Assembly: GCF_002864045.1 (NCBI RefSeq)
Contig: NZ_PJPV01000137.1
Location: 1-64,000 of the forward strand
Length of the DNA: 64,000 nt
Source: Endozoicomonas acroporae
GTDB taxonomy: Bacteria; Pseudomonadota; Gammaproteobacteria; Pseudomonadales; Endozoicomonadaceae
Direction: 5' to 3'
Positions within the stretch are counted from its first letter, which is position 1. Each line of letters starts with the position of its first letter. Under the pieces are notes generated by a model, which made no database searches, was not told the DNA's origin, and saw nothing but the letters and a program-made list of their open reading frames with translations. Shown here piece by piece: positions 35,852-43,756 of the stretch. Position numbers and translations under genes: made by a program.

Positions 35852-35887
35852 AGGCTGGTCGAGAATAGCGCTATTCTCGGTCAGCCT
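35852..35887 (-). repeat. Hairpin in the rnf leader, shared with a dispersed repeat
   Basis: AGGCTGGTCGAGAATAGC and GCTATTCTCGGTCAGCCT form an 18-base stem (two mismatches) with essentially no loop, 34-69 bases upstream of rnfA. Nineteen bases of the right arm (35871-35889) recur at 2110-2128. It could influence rnf mRNA or be a dispersed palindrome remnant. Between here and 36150 no gene is seen. Confidence 0.55.
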
Positions 35888-36152
35888 CCTGGAGAGCCGG
35901 TCGATCAAAAGTGCTGTTGGGTACCTGATGGAAGGCGTCAAGTATATATTTCCGAAATAAGCAGATAAATCATGTTTAAAGATATAAATCGAATAACGAT
36001 AAACCGATAACCGGTTTGGATGCTTTTTTCGGAAGACTCATTGAGTCTTAAATGAATAGCCTCCTGGCTCAGGAGGCGGGGATTATAACGCCACAACCGG
36101 CCGGATGCATGTAGTGATGCCTCTAATGGGGCTGACGAATACCGAACAGGCA

Positions 36153-36229
36153 ACAATGCATAGTATTTACCGATAAAAACAATGCACGCTATTTCCCGTT
36201 AAATAAAAACAGTGCATACTGTTTTTCGG
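36153..36229. promoter_or_regulatory. Three imperfect direct repeats upstream of the SDR gene
   Basis: ACAATGCATAGTATTTACCG starts at 36153, ACAATGCACGCTATTTCCCG at 36179 and ACAGTGCATACTGTTTTTCG at 36209, spaced 26 and 30 bases. Each contains a dyad of the type AACART-N4-ACTRTT, clearest in the third (AACAGT/ACTGTT). The array ends about 115 bases before the SDR start, so it looks like a multi-site operator, possibly for a TetR-, MarR- or HxlR-type regulator not encoded here. Confidence 0.55.
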
Positions 36230-36344
36230 TCTAAAATCCTTTTCAGATCAACTATCTCTATTCTCTGTTCTTAACGACAGATACATGGTTCGCCACAGCC
36301 TGGTGAACTGAGATCCCAACATCCATTTCTGCAGGAGTCCCTCC

Positions 36345-37067
36345 ATGAATAAGCCGTTGGTTGTGATCACCGGAGCCAGCTCTGGTATCGGAGAAGCTGT
36401 TGCCAAAGCAATGAGCCAACTTGGACACCCTTTGTTATTACTGGCCAGAAGGATCGAGCGCCTGGAGGCCCTGGATCTGACTGACGCACTTTGTCGACGA
36501 GTGGATGTGACAGATCGTGATGCCCTGAAACTGGTTATCGAAGAAGCCGAGTCCCGCTATGGACCTGCAGACTGTCTTATCAACAATGCCGGGCTAATGC
36601 AGCTGGGGCGTGTCGATGAACAGGATCCTGCCGAGTGGGATACCATGGTTGATGTGAATATCAAGGGTGTTTTGAATGGCATTCATGCCGTTGCCCATCA
36701 GATGAAAGCCAGAAAAGGGGGAACCATCATTAATATCAGTTCAGTGGCCGGTATCAAAAGTTTTCCAAATCATATGGCCTATTGTGGCACCAAGTTTGCC
36801 GTGCATGGTTTGTCTGAAACCCTGAGAGAAGAGCTGGCTGACGACAGTGTAAGGGTGGTAACCATCGCACCTGGAGCGGTAGAAACTGAGCTGCTGAGCC
36901 ATACCACATCCAGTGACATCAAGGAGGGCTATGAACAGTGGAAGCACGGCATGGGAGGCGTTATTACGCCAGAGGATATTGCCCGTTGTATTACCTTTGT
37001 GTATCAGCAGCCGCAAAATGTCTGTATCCGTGAGCTGGTAGTGACGGCTACCCGACAAACGGCGTAA
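36345..37067 (+). CDS. SDR-family NAD(P)-dependent oxidoreductase
   Basis: 240 residues, classical short-chain dehydrogenase. The cofactor loop is TGASSGIG (residues 9-16). NNAG is at 80-83, the catalytic Ser is 132 or 133, and Tyr146 and Lys150 sit in YCGTK. Arg35-Arg36 after the second strand suggest NADP(H) preference. PGAVETELLSHT is the usual substrate-loop start. It resembles YdfG-like serine/3-hydroxy acid dehydrogenases, but substrate cannot be fixed. GGAGTCCCTCC precedes the ATG. Regulated, by inference, through the repeat array upstream. Confidence 0.85.
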   Translation: MNKPLVVITGASSGIGEAVAKAMSQLGHPLLLLARRIERLEALDLTDALCRRVDVTDRDALKLVIEEAESRYGPADCLINNAGLMQLGRVDEQDPAEWDTMVDVNIKGVLNGIHAVAHQMKARKGGTIINISSVAGIKSFPNHMAYCGTKFAVHGLSETLREELADDSVRVVTIAPGAVETELLSHTTSSDIKEGYEQWKHGMGGVITPEDIARCITFVYQQPQNVCIRELVVTATRQTA

Positions 37068-37239
37068 AGGATTTAAACTCTGACAGGCACCTGACTCTGA
37101 CGACCCCGGGGTTGTCGCGAACATGTTAAAAGTGGTCTCGATGAAAATCGGCTCGCATGCGCATTCACAGTGCATGCAAGCCAACTCGAGTCCTCAAATG
37201 AGGTTACGTAGTTAACCAAATGAAATCATATTTCCTGAC
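37068..37239. other. Convergent gap with hairpin and a solo MITE end
   Basis: GACGACCCCGGGGTTGTC (37099-37116) is a compact palindrome after the SDR gene. Bases 37211-37239 (GTTAACCAAATGAAATCATA onward) resemble, in reverse complement, the right end of the element at 171-331. The stop codon of the BIR-protein gene begins at the border of this fragment. Confidence 0.45.
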
Positions 37240-38337
37240 TTAGTGGACAGGTAATTGAAACTGTTCATTGTTGTACCGTTCTTGCAGTATACGGGCGATC
37301 TCTGCATCTTCACCCTCTTGTTCAGCCTTGATTCTTATTTGCCTTTGCTGATTTACTTGCTCAAAGAGTGCAATGCGCTCATTTTTCAACTGGACAATTA
37401 GCTGTTGCTCTTCTTTTGATGCTTTTAATTGCTCCTTGTATTCTTTGTATTCCTGCTGGAACCTTTTGCAGGATTCAGTTATGGCCGCCTCGTCATGGTT
37501 CCGGGGATTATTAAGCAGGCTTAGAATACAGGAAGCGTGCAAAGTGCTATTTCCATAGAGGTTTTCAGTATAATGCCAATGAATGAAGGCTTGTTCGACC
37601 TTGCGCATTTGTTCTGGAAGATCTTTAAGGTTTTTAATGTAAATCTGTTCAAGTTGCTGGTAAGGTCGGCTCAGTCTGAATTTGAAAAGCGTTTTATAAG
37701 GATCCTCTTTTACAGGAGAGTGTTGATCGCAGTACCTTTTTAATTGTTTTTCCACATCAAATGACTCTTTAATCGCTCTGGTAAATGGTTGACCCATTTC
37801 CCGCTCCACGATCGCACAGTCTGGCGACAGGCGAGTATGTTCAATCCATGGGATATCATCAGGTTTCCAGTTGCCAATATGTATATAACACTGATCACAA
37901 TAAACTGAGTCAATATGTTCACTTGAGTCACTATGTTTACTGCAGGAAAATCCCGCTTCAGCCAATTCCCTCGGAGTATGATGGGGGAAGTTCTTCTCAA
38001 AGCCCTTGAATGTGGCTGCTTTGGCCATCAGCATATCAGTTCGTTGAGAAGGGCTTGGCGTGATCCCGTGGGGAAGCCGGGTACAAACATGCCCGGAAGG
38101 TGCATGATGTGATTTACGGGTATGCAGATCTCTTGGCTCAAACGGCGTGCCGGGAGGCGCGTGAATTTCCAGTAATCCCGGAACCGGTGCATAACAACGA
38201 AGATCAGTAAATGAGTTGCCCGCCAGGGGGTTACGAGAGTGAGCCGGTGTATGGCGCTCTTCCCCGGGCTCTGATAGAAGAAGGTATCCACGCTGAGGGG
38301 CTCGAAAAACATTCGGGTTAAGCCAATGACATTCCAT
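37240..38337 (-). CDS. BIR (inhibitor-of-apoptosis repeat) domain protein
   Basis: 365 residues, three regions. Residues 1-103 are Pro/His/Arg-rich and of no known family. Residues about 105-185 are a complete baculoviral IAP repeat: ATFKGFEKNF, then PRELAEAGFSCSK, VYCDQCYIHIGNWKPDDIPW and EHTRLSPDC. The zinc ligands Cys147, Cys150, His167 and Cys174 keep the exact C-x2-C-x16-H-x6-C spacing, with the invariant Gly129 and Trp157. Residues about 290-355 are a charged coiled coil. No RING, CARD or transmembrane part is present. BIR domains are almost exclusively eukaryotic or viral and bind caspases or IAP-antagonist peptides. In a bacterium this suggests an effector that blocks host cell death, probably acquired from an animal. 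GGAT seven bases upstream supports the start. Confidence 0.87.
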   Translation of the reverse strand: MECHWLNPNVFRAPQRGYLLLSEPGEERHTPAHSRNPLAGNSFTDLRCYAPVPGLLEIHAPPGTPFEPRDLHTRKSHHAPSGHVCTRLPHGITPSPSQRTDMLMAKAATFKGFEKNFPHHTPRELAEAGFSCSKHSDSSEHIDSVYCDQCYIHIGNWKPDDIPWIEHTRLSPDCAIVEREMGQPFTRAIKESFDVEKQLKRYCDQHSPVKEDPYKTLFKFRLSRPYQQLEQIYIKNLKDLPEQMRKVEQAFIHWHYTENLYGNSTLHASCILSLLNNPRNHDEAAITESCKRFQQEYKEYKEQLKASKEEQQLIVQLKNERIALFEQVNQQRQIRIKAEQEGEDAEIARILQERYNNEQFQLPVH

Positions 38338-38412
38338 ATTTAGATCCGTCCAGAGGTATATTGGTTTATAACTCTCTGACCAGTTTCTTACCGGAAAGTT
38401 CCCTCAGCTAAT

Positions 38413-38778
38413 TCAGTTGCTCCCGGCGTTGGGGGGCACCGGCGCAGCCCTGCGTTGATCAATAAGGTGTTGAATGGTCAGAACGGGATGTTTAAGAAGC
38501 AGGCGAGGGCCAGCCCATTTCATCACTTCACGAATTTGTCGGCGTTGTTCCGGCTTGTAGCAGTGGACCTGGCAGTTAGTGCAGGTGGGTTTTTCGACAC
38601 CATAAATACAGCGTTCAAGCCGTCGCTTGCTGAAAGCCAGCAGAGAGAGGCATTCATTGCACAGGGTGGGGTGCTGGTGGTGGTGGTGGCAGTAAAGCTC
38701 AATCATGCGGGTAACGGTAAAATATTCACGGGCCAGCCTGGGGTGATCTTTCAGGCGGCCTTTGAGAGCGAGGGGCAT
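38413..38778 (-). CDS. ygbA: YgbA-family (nitrous-oxide-stimulated promoter family) protein
   Basis: 121 residues from the ATG at 38778 (a TTG two codons upstream is less likely). It is Cys/His-rich in the exact YgbA pattern: ELYCHHHHQHPTLCNEC, then RRLERCIYGVEKPTCTNCQV and HCYKPEQRRQIREVMKWAGP. The many ligands imply a metal or iron-sulphur site. YgbA in enterics is NO-responsive and linked to recovery from nitrosative stress; the biochemical role is not settled. Nitric oxide is a host defence, which fits the neighbourhood. Confidence 0.88.
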   Translation of the reverse strand: MPLALKGRLKDHPRLAREYFTVTRMIELYCHHHHQHPTLCNECLSLLAFSKRRLERCIYGVEKPTCTNCQVHCYKPEQRRQIREVMKWAGPRLLLKHPVLTIQHLIDQRRAAPVPPNAGSN

Positions 38779-39020
38779 AAACAACGTAACCTTCTCTGTT
38801 TCGAGGAAGACATCCTCCCATAATCCGCCTTGATTGCCAAATCAGGCCATTCGAAAATGGCACTGACGAGGTCTGATGGCCATTGAGAACCAGTCTATTC
38901 GTGTCGTTTATACCCGTTGACCTGTGACAAAACTGAACTTTTCTCACGAAGTTATTTCTACTACTCAAGTACTGAACAAATTTGCTCAGCCCATTAAAAT
39001 AATCACTTGAGTCAGTAATT

Positions 39021-40475
39021 ATGCAAACCACTATCAGCAGCTGCCACAATACCCCTTCTACGCCAGAGCCTCAGGCTGCTGGTCAGTCATTACCAGAGAA
39101 CATTTCTGTTAACCCCAGTGCTGTAAAGGAGACTGTTTCACGATATATCATCGAACATCAAAAAATACCCTTGTCCTTAAGAACTGTATTAAAACTGACA
39201 AACGAAGCCTGCCTCTCGTTGCTGAAAAAAATTCCTTCAGGTGGAACAGAGTCAGAAAAAAAAGAAGCAATTCATCGTATTGTTGAAGAAATGATCTATT
39301 CCGACCTGCCCAGTGTTAAGCTTCAGGAAATTGATGATTTATTTAAGCGCCTCCCCCTGGTAGCAAAGAAGCTTGAATATAAAGATATCCATACCAGTGA
39401 GTTTATCCATCGACGGGAAGTATCGGAGGCAAGCAATGAATCACTAACCTGTGTTAAATTGGGGTGCCTGAGTTTTAATGTTTATGACAAAATTGACAGC
39501 ATAAAATCCCGTATAAAGGTGATCAACAAGGTTACTCAATGGGTGTGTGACTATCTGCAAAAACTGCCGGACAGTCGGGTAACTTTTATATCCATGGGGG
39601 CTGGAGCATTGTTGATGGAGCAGCTGATTCACCAGCAAATCACCAAGAGCGGGGTATCAGATAAAAAAATTGCCTGGCGTTGTATAGATATTGATTACGA
39701 GGAGGATCCCTCTCGTTCCCCGGAGGCTTCACAGACTCTTAAAGATGTCAGAAAGCAGTTTATAGAGGGAAAAAATGTCCGGTTTTTTACTACAGCAACC
39801 ACCTACCTGAACAAAAAGTTAAATGGTCAGCAACTCCGGACCACAGATAGAGAAAATAGTGCGATTGTCATTTTAGAATTTAACCCGCCCACACCCACTC
39901 ATGGCAACAGTCAAGAAACACTTGGTAATACTGGTGGATATATAGTGTCAGGCGCACCCTGTGAGATTGCCAAGGCAAATTCTGTTTTCTTATTAATTGG
40001 AGCAGAAGATCAACATTCAGATCTTGAAAAGTTCGTTGGTGACCTTGATTCTTCAATATCATGGATGAGTTCATCAATGCAGTTCATTAAAGTTTCAATA
40101 AATGTCTCAGGTGAGCCGGAGGTTTACCTTTCAGAGTTCTATAAAAAGAATTGTGAAGCACTCGGCCTGAAGTTCAAAAACATTGTGTTATCTAATTTGA
40201 ATCAACAAAAGGCTATCGGTTCCCCTATCATCAGGGCTGAAAAGGCTCTCAATGAACTAAAAGAATTCATTCTCCGGGCTGGCTGGTCTGCACAGGTGTT
40301 TACATATTCAGAATACAATGACAGCGTTGATCAACTCACCAGGCACTTTTACAGCGGGCAACAAGACAGTATTGATCGGTCTCCCGGGGCGTTGTTCAAA
40401 CTGCAACACAAACAGATAACCATCACCGATAGTGCAGATTTTGCCGCTTTGAGCAGCAGTCAAGGTGCCGTATAG
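39021..40475 (+). CDS. Hypothetical protein with a Rossmann-like core
   Basis: 484 residues, no signal peptide or membrane helix. The N-terminal 35 residues are Ser/Thr/Pro/Gln-rich (TTISSCHNTPSTPEPQAAGQ). Residues about 55-130 are helical. The centre reads RVTFISMGAGALLMEQLIHQ, then KKIAWRCIDIDYEED, compatible with motif I and the acidic second strand of a SAM-binding or other Rossmann fold; AIVILEFNPPTPTHG and NSVFLLIGAEDQHSD would be later strands. The family is not recognised and enzymatic activity is conjecture. The position next to the BIR and YgbA genes and the N-terminal composition make it a secreted-effector candidate. Confidence 0.55.
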   Translation: MQTTISSCHNTPSTPEPQAAGQSLPENISVNPSAVKETVSRYIIEHQKIPLSLRTVLKLTNEACLSLLKKIPSGGTESEKKEAIHRIVEEMIYSDLPSVKLQEIDDLFKRLPLVAKKLEYKDIHTSEFIHRREVSEASNESLTCVKLGCLSFNVYDKIDSIKSRIKVINKVTQWVCDYLQKLPDSRVTFISMGAGALLMEQLIHQQITKSGVSDKKIAWRCIDIDYEEDPSRSPEASQTLKDVRKQFIEGKNVRFFTTATTYLNKKLNGQQLRTTDRENSAIVILEFNPPTPTHGNSQETLGNTGGYIVSGAPCEIAKANSVFLLIGAEDQHSDLEKFVGDLDSSISWMSSSMQFIKVSINVSGEPEVYLSEFYKKNCEALGLKFKNIVLSNLNQQKAIGSPIIRAEKALNELKEFILRAGWSAQVFTYSEYNDSVDQLTRHFYSGQQDSIDRSPGALFKLQHKQITITDSADFAALSSSQGAV

Positions 40476-40672
40476 AAGAGAACCGGGGCTTAAAGACAAA
40501 GTCAGCTCAACTCTTACAGGGCTTATTGATGCGTTACGAGCACGCAACGAAACGTCAAAAGGCTCTTTTGAGCGTTTTCACTTTAGTGTTATGTGCTGTT
40601 ATGCTCCCGCCCACCGTTATAAAAAAATTGTCGGTTTGTACAATGTCTGTGCAATGAAATGGGAAGCAAAAG

Positions 40673-40984
40673 ATGTCTGAGACGGTTAGCCGTGAATTGC
40701 TTGAAAAGGCCAAATTAAATCAGGAAACCTCATTAATAGCCTGGTCCGAACTGCTGCGTTACTTTGCCCAGGGGGTTGTGCTCCAGGTGGATGATTCGCT
40801 GGACCTGATTGATGTTGGCTATCAGATCTCGGTAGACAATAAATCAGCGGTAGAAGCCTGGGTTGCACAGGGTGTCCTGGGGGCGGTCAGCGATGAGCAG
40901 GCCCAGTCCTGGGTTACCGATAATCGTGATCTGTGGGCGGTTGTGGTTCGCCCCTGGGTACTGGTGCAGGAAAGAGAACAGTAA
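40673..40984 (+). CDS. DUF2288 family protein
   Basis: 103 residues. It follows the DUF2288 pattern end to end: LLEKAKLNQETSLIAWSELL, then FAQGVVLQVDDSLDLIDVGY, SAVEAWVAQGVLGAVSDEQA and LWAVVVRPWVLVQE. These are small cytosolic proteins of unknown role, widespread in gammaproteobacteria. GGGAAG upstream supports the start. The 197 bases between the previous gene and this one hold no recognised feature. Confidence 0.85.
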   Translation: MSETVSRELLEKAKLNQETSLIAWSELLRYFAQGVVLQVDDSLDLIDVGYQISVDNKSAVEAWVAQGVLGAVSDEQAQSWVTDNRDLWAVVVRPWVLVQEREQ

Positions 40985-41154
40985 AGACGGTAGGTGCTGT
41001 GTTGGAAAAAGGGATCAGCAACCTTTCACTGAAAGCTGTCTTGTTGATACCTTTTTCATTTCTTTTTTTGCTGACAGCTTTTGCTGGTCTCTACGGAACT
41101 TAATTGCTGATTGATGGTCTTAACGAGAAGATTGCCTCGAAAGGAATGTCAAAA

Positions 41155-42003
41155 ATGCACGCTACCTTTGGATCGTCATCCAGCCTCCCCCTTGCGCAAA
41201 TGGTTGCTGTAAAAAAAGATGCAGCTTCCCAAACCGAATGTTATGGCCAGGAGCCAACGGCCAACGGCAGGGCTGTCAATTTCGCACAACCCAGTCAATC
41301 GGTCTGTCCGGATATTGGCACGGAAAATAATATCACGACAGAGAAATCCCTGTCTGATTACGGTGTTCAGTTTGTCAGTAAGACCCTGCAGGGCAGCAAT
41401 ATGCTGATTCACAGTGTTGCCGGGTTCGCCGCTCACCATGTTCCGGTCATAGGACAGGGGCTGATGTTTCTGGCGACAATGCCTGCCCAGGCCGGTGCAT
41501 ACCCGGTGAGTAACAGCCCGGCATACGGTAATGGATCAAACGAGACAGGCTTCCTGTACACGCCATCCTCAGCTTATCCAACGACAAACCTGACCACGAC
41601 CTCTGATCCCGATACCGTTCATTTAGCCTTGGGTCTTATGTTCGGTTCAATTCCCATTGGGATGGTCATGATGTGTGTTTATGGATACTGCAGCGGGGCC
41701 TATAGCAGCTATAAGCAACTCAAGCGTGACAACCCTGAAGCATTAAACCGCCATGCTCTTCAAGCTGCACTCAAAGACCCATGGTATGGCCACGGAGCCG
41801 TGTATCGCCAACACTGTGATAGACTTCAACTGCCTATCCCGGCCCCAAGGACCCCTGCGCCGACAGCGCCAACCACTCGTGAACAGGGAACACAAACAGC
41901 CTGCGAACGGGGAACACAAACGGAACCCGTAATTGATGAATCAGCACCACAAGGACAACAACCACCAACCTATGCAGAAGCAATAACTTTTTCGGTTAGA
42001 TAA
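41155..42003 (+). CDS. Two-helix membrane protein with eukaryote-like short motifs
   Basis: 282 residues from the ATG at 41155, which has AAAGGA nine bases upstream; an ATG at 41146 directly abuts that site, and a TTG at 41104 is possible. The N-terminus is Ser-rich. Two hydrophobic stretches occur, around HSVAGFAAHHVPVIGQGLMF and VHLALGLMFGSIPIGMVMMC. The C-terminal tail is Pro/Thr-rich, with two tandem GTQT motifs (QGTQTACERGTQTEP) and a PPTY sequence near the end; another SQTE lies near the N-terminus. TQT resembles dynein-light-chain (LC8) sites and PPxY binds WW domains of Nedd4-type ligases in animals. Such motifs in a bacterial protein suggest host targeting, by inference only. Its 3' end overlaps tag by 34 bases, convergent. 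Confidence 0.55.
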   Translation: MHATFGSSSSLPLAQMVAVKKDAASQTECYGQEPTANGRAVNFAQPSQSVCPDIGTENNITTEKSLSDYGVQFVSKTLQGSNMLIHSVAGFAAHHVPVIGQGLMFLATMPAQAGAYPVSNSPAYGNGSNETGFLYTPSSAYPTTNLTTTSDPDTVHLALGLMFGSIPIGMVMMCVYGYCSGAYSSYKQLKRDNPEALNRHALQAALKDPWYGHGAVYRQHCDRLQLPIPAPRTPAPTAPTTREQGTQTACERGTQTEPVIDESAPQGQQPPTYAEAITFSVR

Positions 42004-42551
42004 GATGGGCAAGTGACCAGGTGATCGTTCACCAGACCCATTGCCTGCATATAGGCATAACATATCGTGCTGCCAACAAAACTGAAGCCGCGTTTTTTCA
42101 GATCGTTACTCATCCGGTCTGAAATATCGGTGGTGGCTGGTACGTCACTCATGGATTGTCGCCGGTTGATGATGGGCTGATGGTTTACAAACGACCACAG
42201 ATACTGGCTGAAGCAGCCAAATTCCTCCTGCACCCGGATAAATGCCTTGGCATTGTTAATGGCGCTCCGGATTTTCAGCCGGTTGCGGATAATGCCTGCG
42301 TCCTGCATCAGCTTTTCAATATCCGGGTCTGTCATTCTGGCCACTTGTTGAACGTCAAATTGATGAAATGCTTTCCGGTAGCCTTCCCGGCGCTTCAGGA
42401 TGGTGATCCAGCTCAGACCTGCCTGGGCACCTTCAAGAATCAGGAATTCAAAGAGTTTCTGGTCGTTATGACAGGGAATCCCCCACTCTGTGTCATGGTA
42501 TTGGGTATAGAGTTCATCGCCATGGCACCAACTGCATCGAGCATCGTTCAA
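41970..42551 (-). CDS. tag: DNA-3-methyladenine glycosylase I
   Basis: 193 residues, full length. The start RCSWCHGDELYTQYHDTEWG and the end NDHLVTCPSY carry the zinc ligands (Cys6, His19 and the late His and Cys). FEFLILEGAQAGLSWITIL, then LMQDAGIIRNRLKIRSAINN, form the alkylated-base pocket. It removes 3-methyladenine from DNA. The 3' end overlaps the convergent upstream gene. Confidence 0.94.
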   Translation of the reverse strand: MNDARCSWCHGDELYTQYHDTEWGIPCHNDQKLFEFLILEGAQAGLSWITILKRREGYRKAFHQFDVQQVARMTDPDIEKLMQDAGIIRNRLKIRSAINNAKAFIRVQEEFGCFSQYLWSFVNHQPIINRRQSMSDVPATTDISDRMSNDLKKRGFSFVGSTICYAYMQAMGLVNDHLVTCPSYLTEKVIASA

Positions 42552-42693
42552 GATAAAAAGCTCCTTTTGTCAGGCGCTTGCCAACAGGGGTAGTTTGCCA
42601 ATTACATCAGATAACGCATTTATTTGCAGTTTTCTGGCTACCAGTAACAATGGCAGTTAAGATAGTTGTTTACTTTATTAAGGGCATAAACAG

Positions 42694-43179
42694 ATGAAGA
42701 TAGCCAAAGAGAAAGTGGCTCTGTTCCATTACACGCTGAAAAATGATGCGGGAGAAGTTCTCGACAGTTCGGAAGGCGAGTCGCCGATGGCTTATCTTCA
42801 CGGTGAGCACAATATTGTCGAAGGGCTGGAAAATGCCCTGGAAGGCAAGCAGGCTGGGGACAAGTTTAATGTGGTGGTTGAGCCTGCTGAAGGCTACGGC
42901 GAGTACGACGAAAGTCTGGTGCAGCCGGTACCGAAAGAGCAGTTTGGTGACCATCCTGTAGAGGTGGGTAACCAGTTCCATGCTGATACCGCCATTGGCC
43001 CACGTATTGTCACCGTGGTAGCTATTGATGATGAAGAGGGCCAGGTGGTGATCGACGCTAACCATTCCCTGGCGGGTGAGAATCTGCACTTTAGCGTTGA
43101 AGTGGTTGAGGTTCGTGAAGCCACCAAGGAAGAGCTGGACCACGGTCATGTGCATGGGCCTGGCGGACATGTTCACTGA
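42694..43179 (+). CDS. slyD: SlyD-like FKBP-type peptidyl-prolyl isomerase
   Basis: 161 residues. FKBP halves flank an inserted chaperone flap: the first half reads VALFHYTLKNDAGEVLDSSE and GEHNIVEGLENALEGKQAGD, the flap follows GYGEYDESLVQPVPKEQF, and the second half ends with HSLAGENLHFSVEVVEVR. The tail HGHVHGPGGHVH is a short His-rich metal-binding end, shorter than E. coli SlyD. It acts in the cytoplasm as a folding catalyst and possibly in nickel handling. The start is preceded by AAGGG. Confidence 0.92.
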   Translation: MKIAKEKVALFHYTLKNDAGEVLDSSEGESPMAYLHGEHNIVEGLENALEGKQAGDKFNVVVEPAEGYGEYDESLVQPVPKEQFGDHPVEVGNQFHADTAIGPRIVTVVAIDDEEGQVVIDANHSLAGENLHFSVEVVEVREATKEELDHGHVHGPGGHVH

Positions 43180-43230
43180 GTCCATCCAAACCCACAGTGT
43201 GAAGCGTTGAGCAGAACGTTGATCCCATAA

Positions 43231-43254
43231 AGAAGCCGGATACCTTCGGCTTCT
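43231..43254. terminator. Hairpin between slyD and the convergent small gene
   Basis: AGAAGCCG / CGGCTTCT gives an 8-base perfect stem with an 8-base loop, 52 bases past slyD and 10 bases past the opposing stop. No long T-run. Confidence 0.5.
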
Positions 43255-43263
43255 ATATGGCAA

Positions 43264-43500
43264 TTATATCGTGATATATACCGCATGCCGTGTTTTATGG
43301 TGAGTGAGAAGCTGAATATTGCTAAGCACGCCACTTTCCACCATGGAGCGAAAAGCCAGGGCTGTTCTCATTTTCTGCAGATCATCCTGATGTTCCCACA
43401 GGCCAAGCTCCTCCATCAGCACCCGGATCTTGAAGGTCTTACCCTTATGCATGGTGTCGATTACCTGTTGTAACGGTGCTAACAGAAGGTTCAGGCGCAT
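43264..43500 (-). CDS. Small conserved-type hypothetical protein
   Basis: 78 residues. It has a strong ribosome site (AAGGAG, seven bases before the ATG), which argues that it is a real gene. It is predicted mostly helical: LLLAPLQQVIDTMHKGKTFK, then IRVLMEELGLWEHQDDLQKM, and a basic C-terminus. A winged-helix or similar DNA-binding role is conceivable, but no family is recognised. Confidence 0.6.
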   Translation of the reverse strand: MRLNLLLAPLQQVIDTMHKGKTFKIRVLMEELGLWEHQDDLQKMRTALAFRSMVESGVLSNIQLLTHHKTRHAVYITI

Positions 43501-43704
43501 ACATCTCTCCTTACCAATTCAGTATTCCGGGCTGCTCAGCCCAGTTTTTTAAAATCTGTGGGTCTTATAAGCTTTCTTTTTATATCTGTAGAGTCTTAAA
43601 TATGGCTCTGGAAATGATTTTTGACCGTTAGACCTTGGTTTGAGTCACTTGATCATGATTTGGAGGGGGAGGTTATTGCGGGTACTGTTTTTGCCAGTCC
43701 CAAG

Positions 43705-43749
43705 CGAAAAAACAAACAATCAACTCATCCGATGAGTTGATTGTTTGTT
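43705..43749 (-). terminator. Rho-independent terminator of the Gate-type membrane protein gene
   Basis: AACAAACAATCAACTCATC and its complement form a 19-base stem around a single base. On the minus strand it continues into TTTTTTCGC. It lies eight bases after the stop at 43757. Confidence 0.85.
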
Positions 43750-43756
43750 CCGGCTG

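Noticed and set aside
35819..35941. N-terminal extension of RnfA to 235 residues
   Set aside because: The extension translates through the leader hairpin, whereas the ATG at 35818 gives the family length and has a ribosome site.
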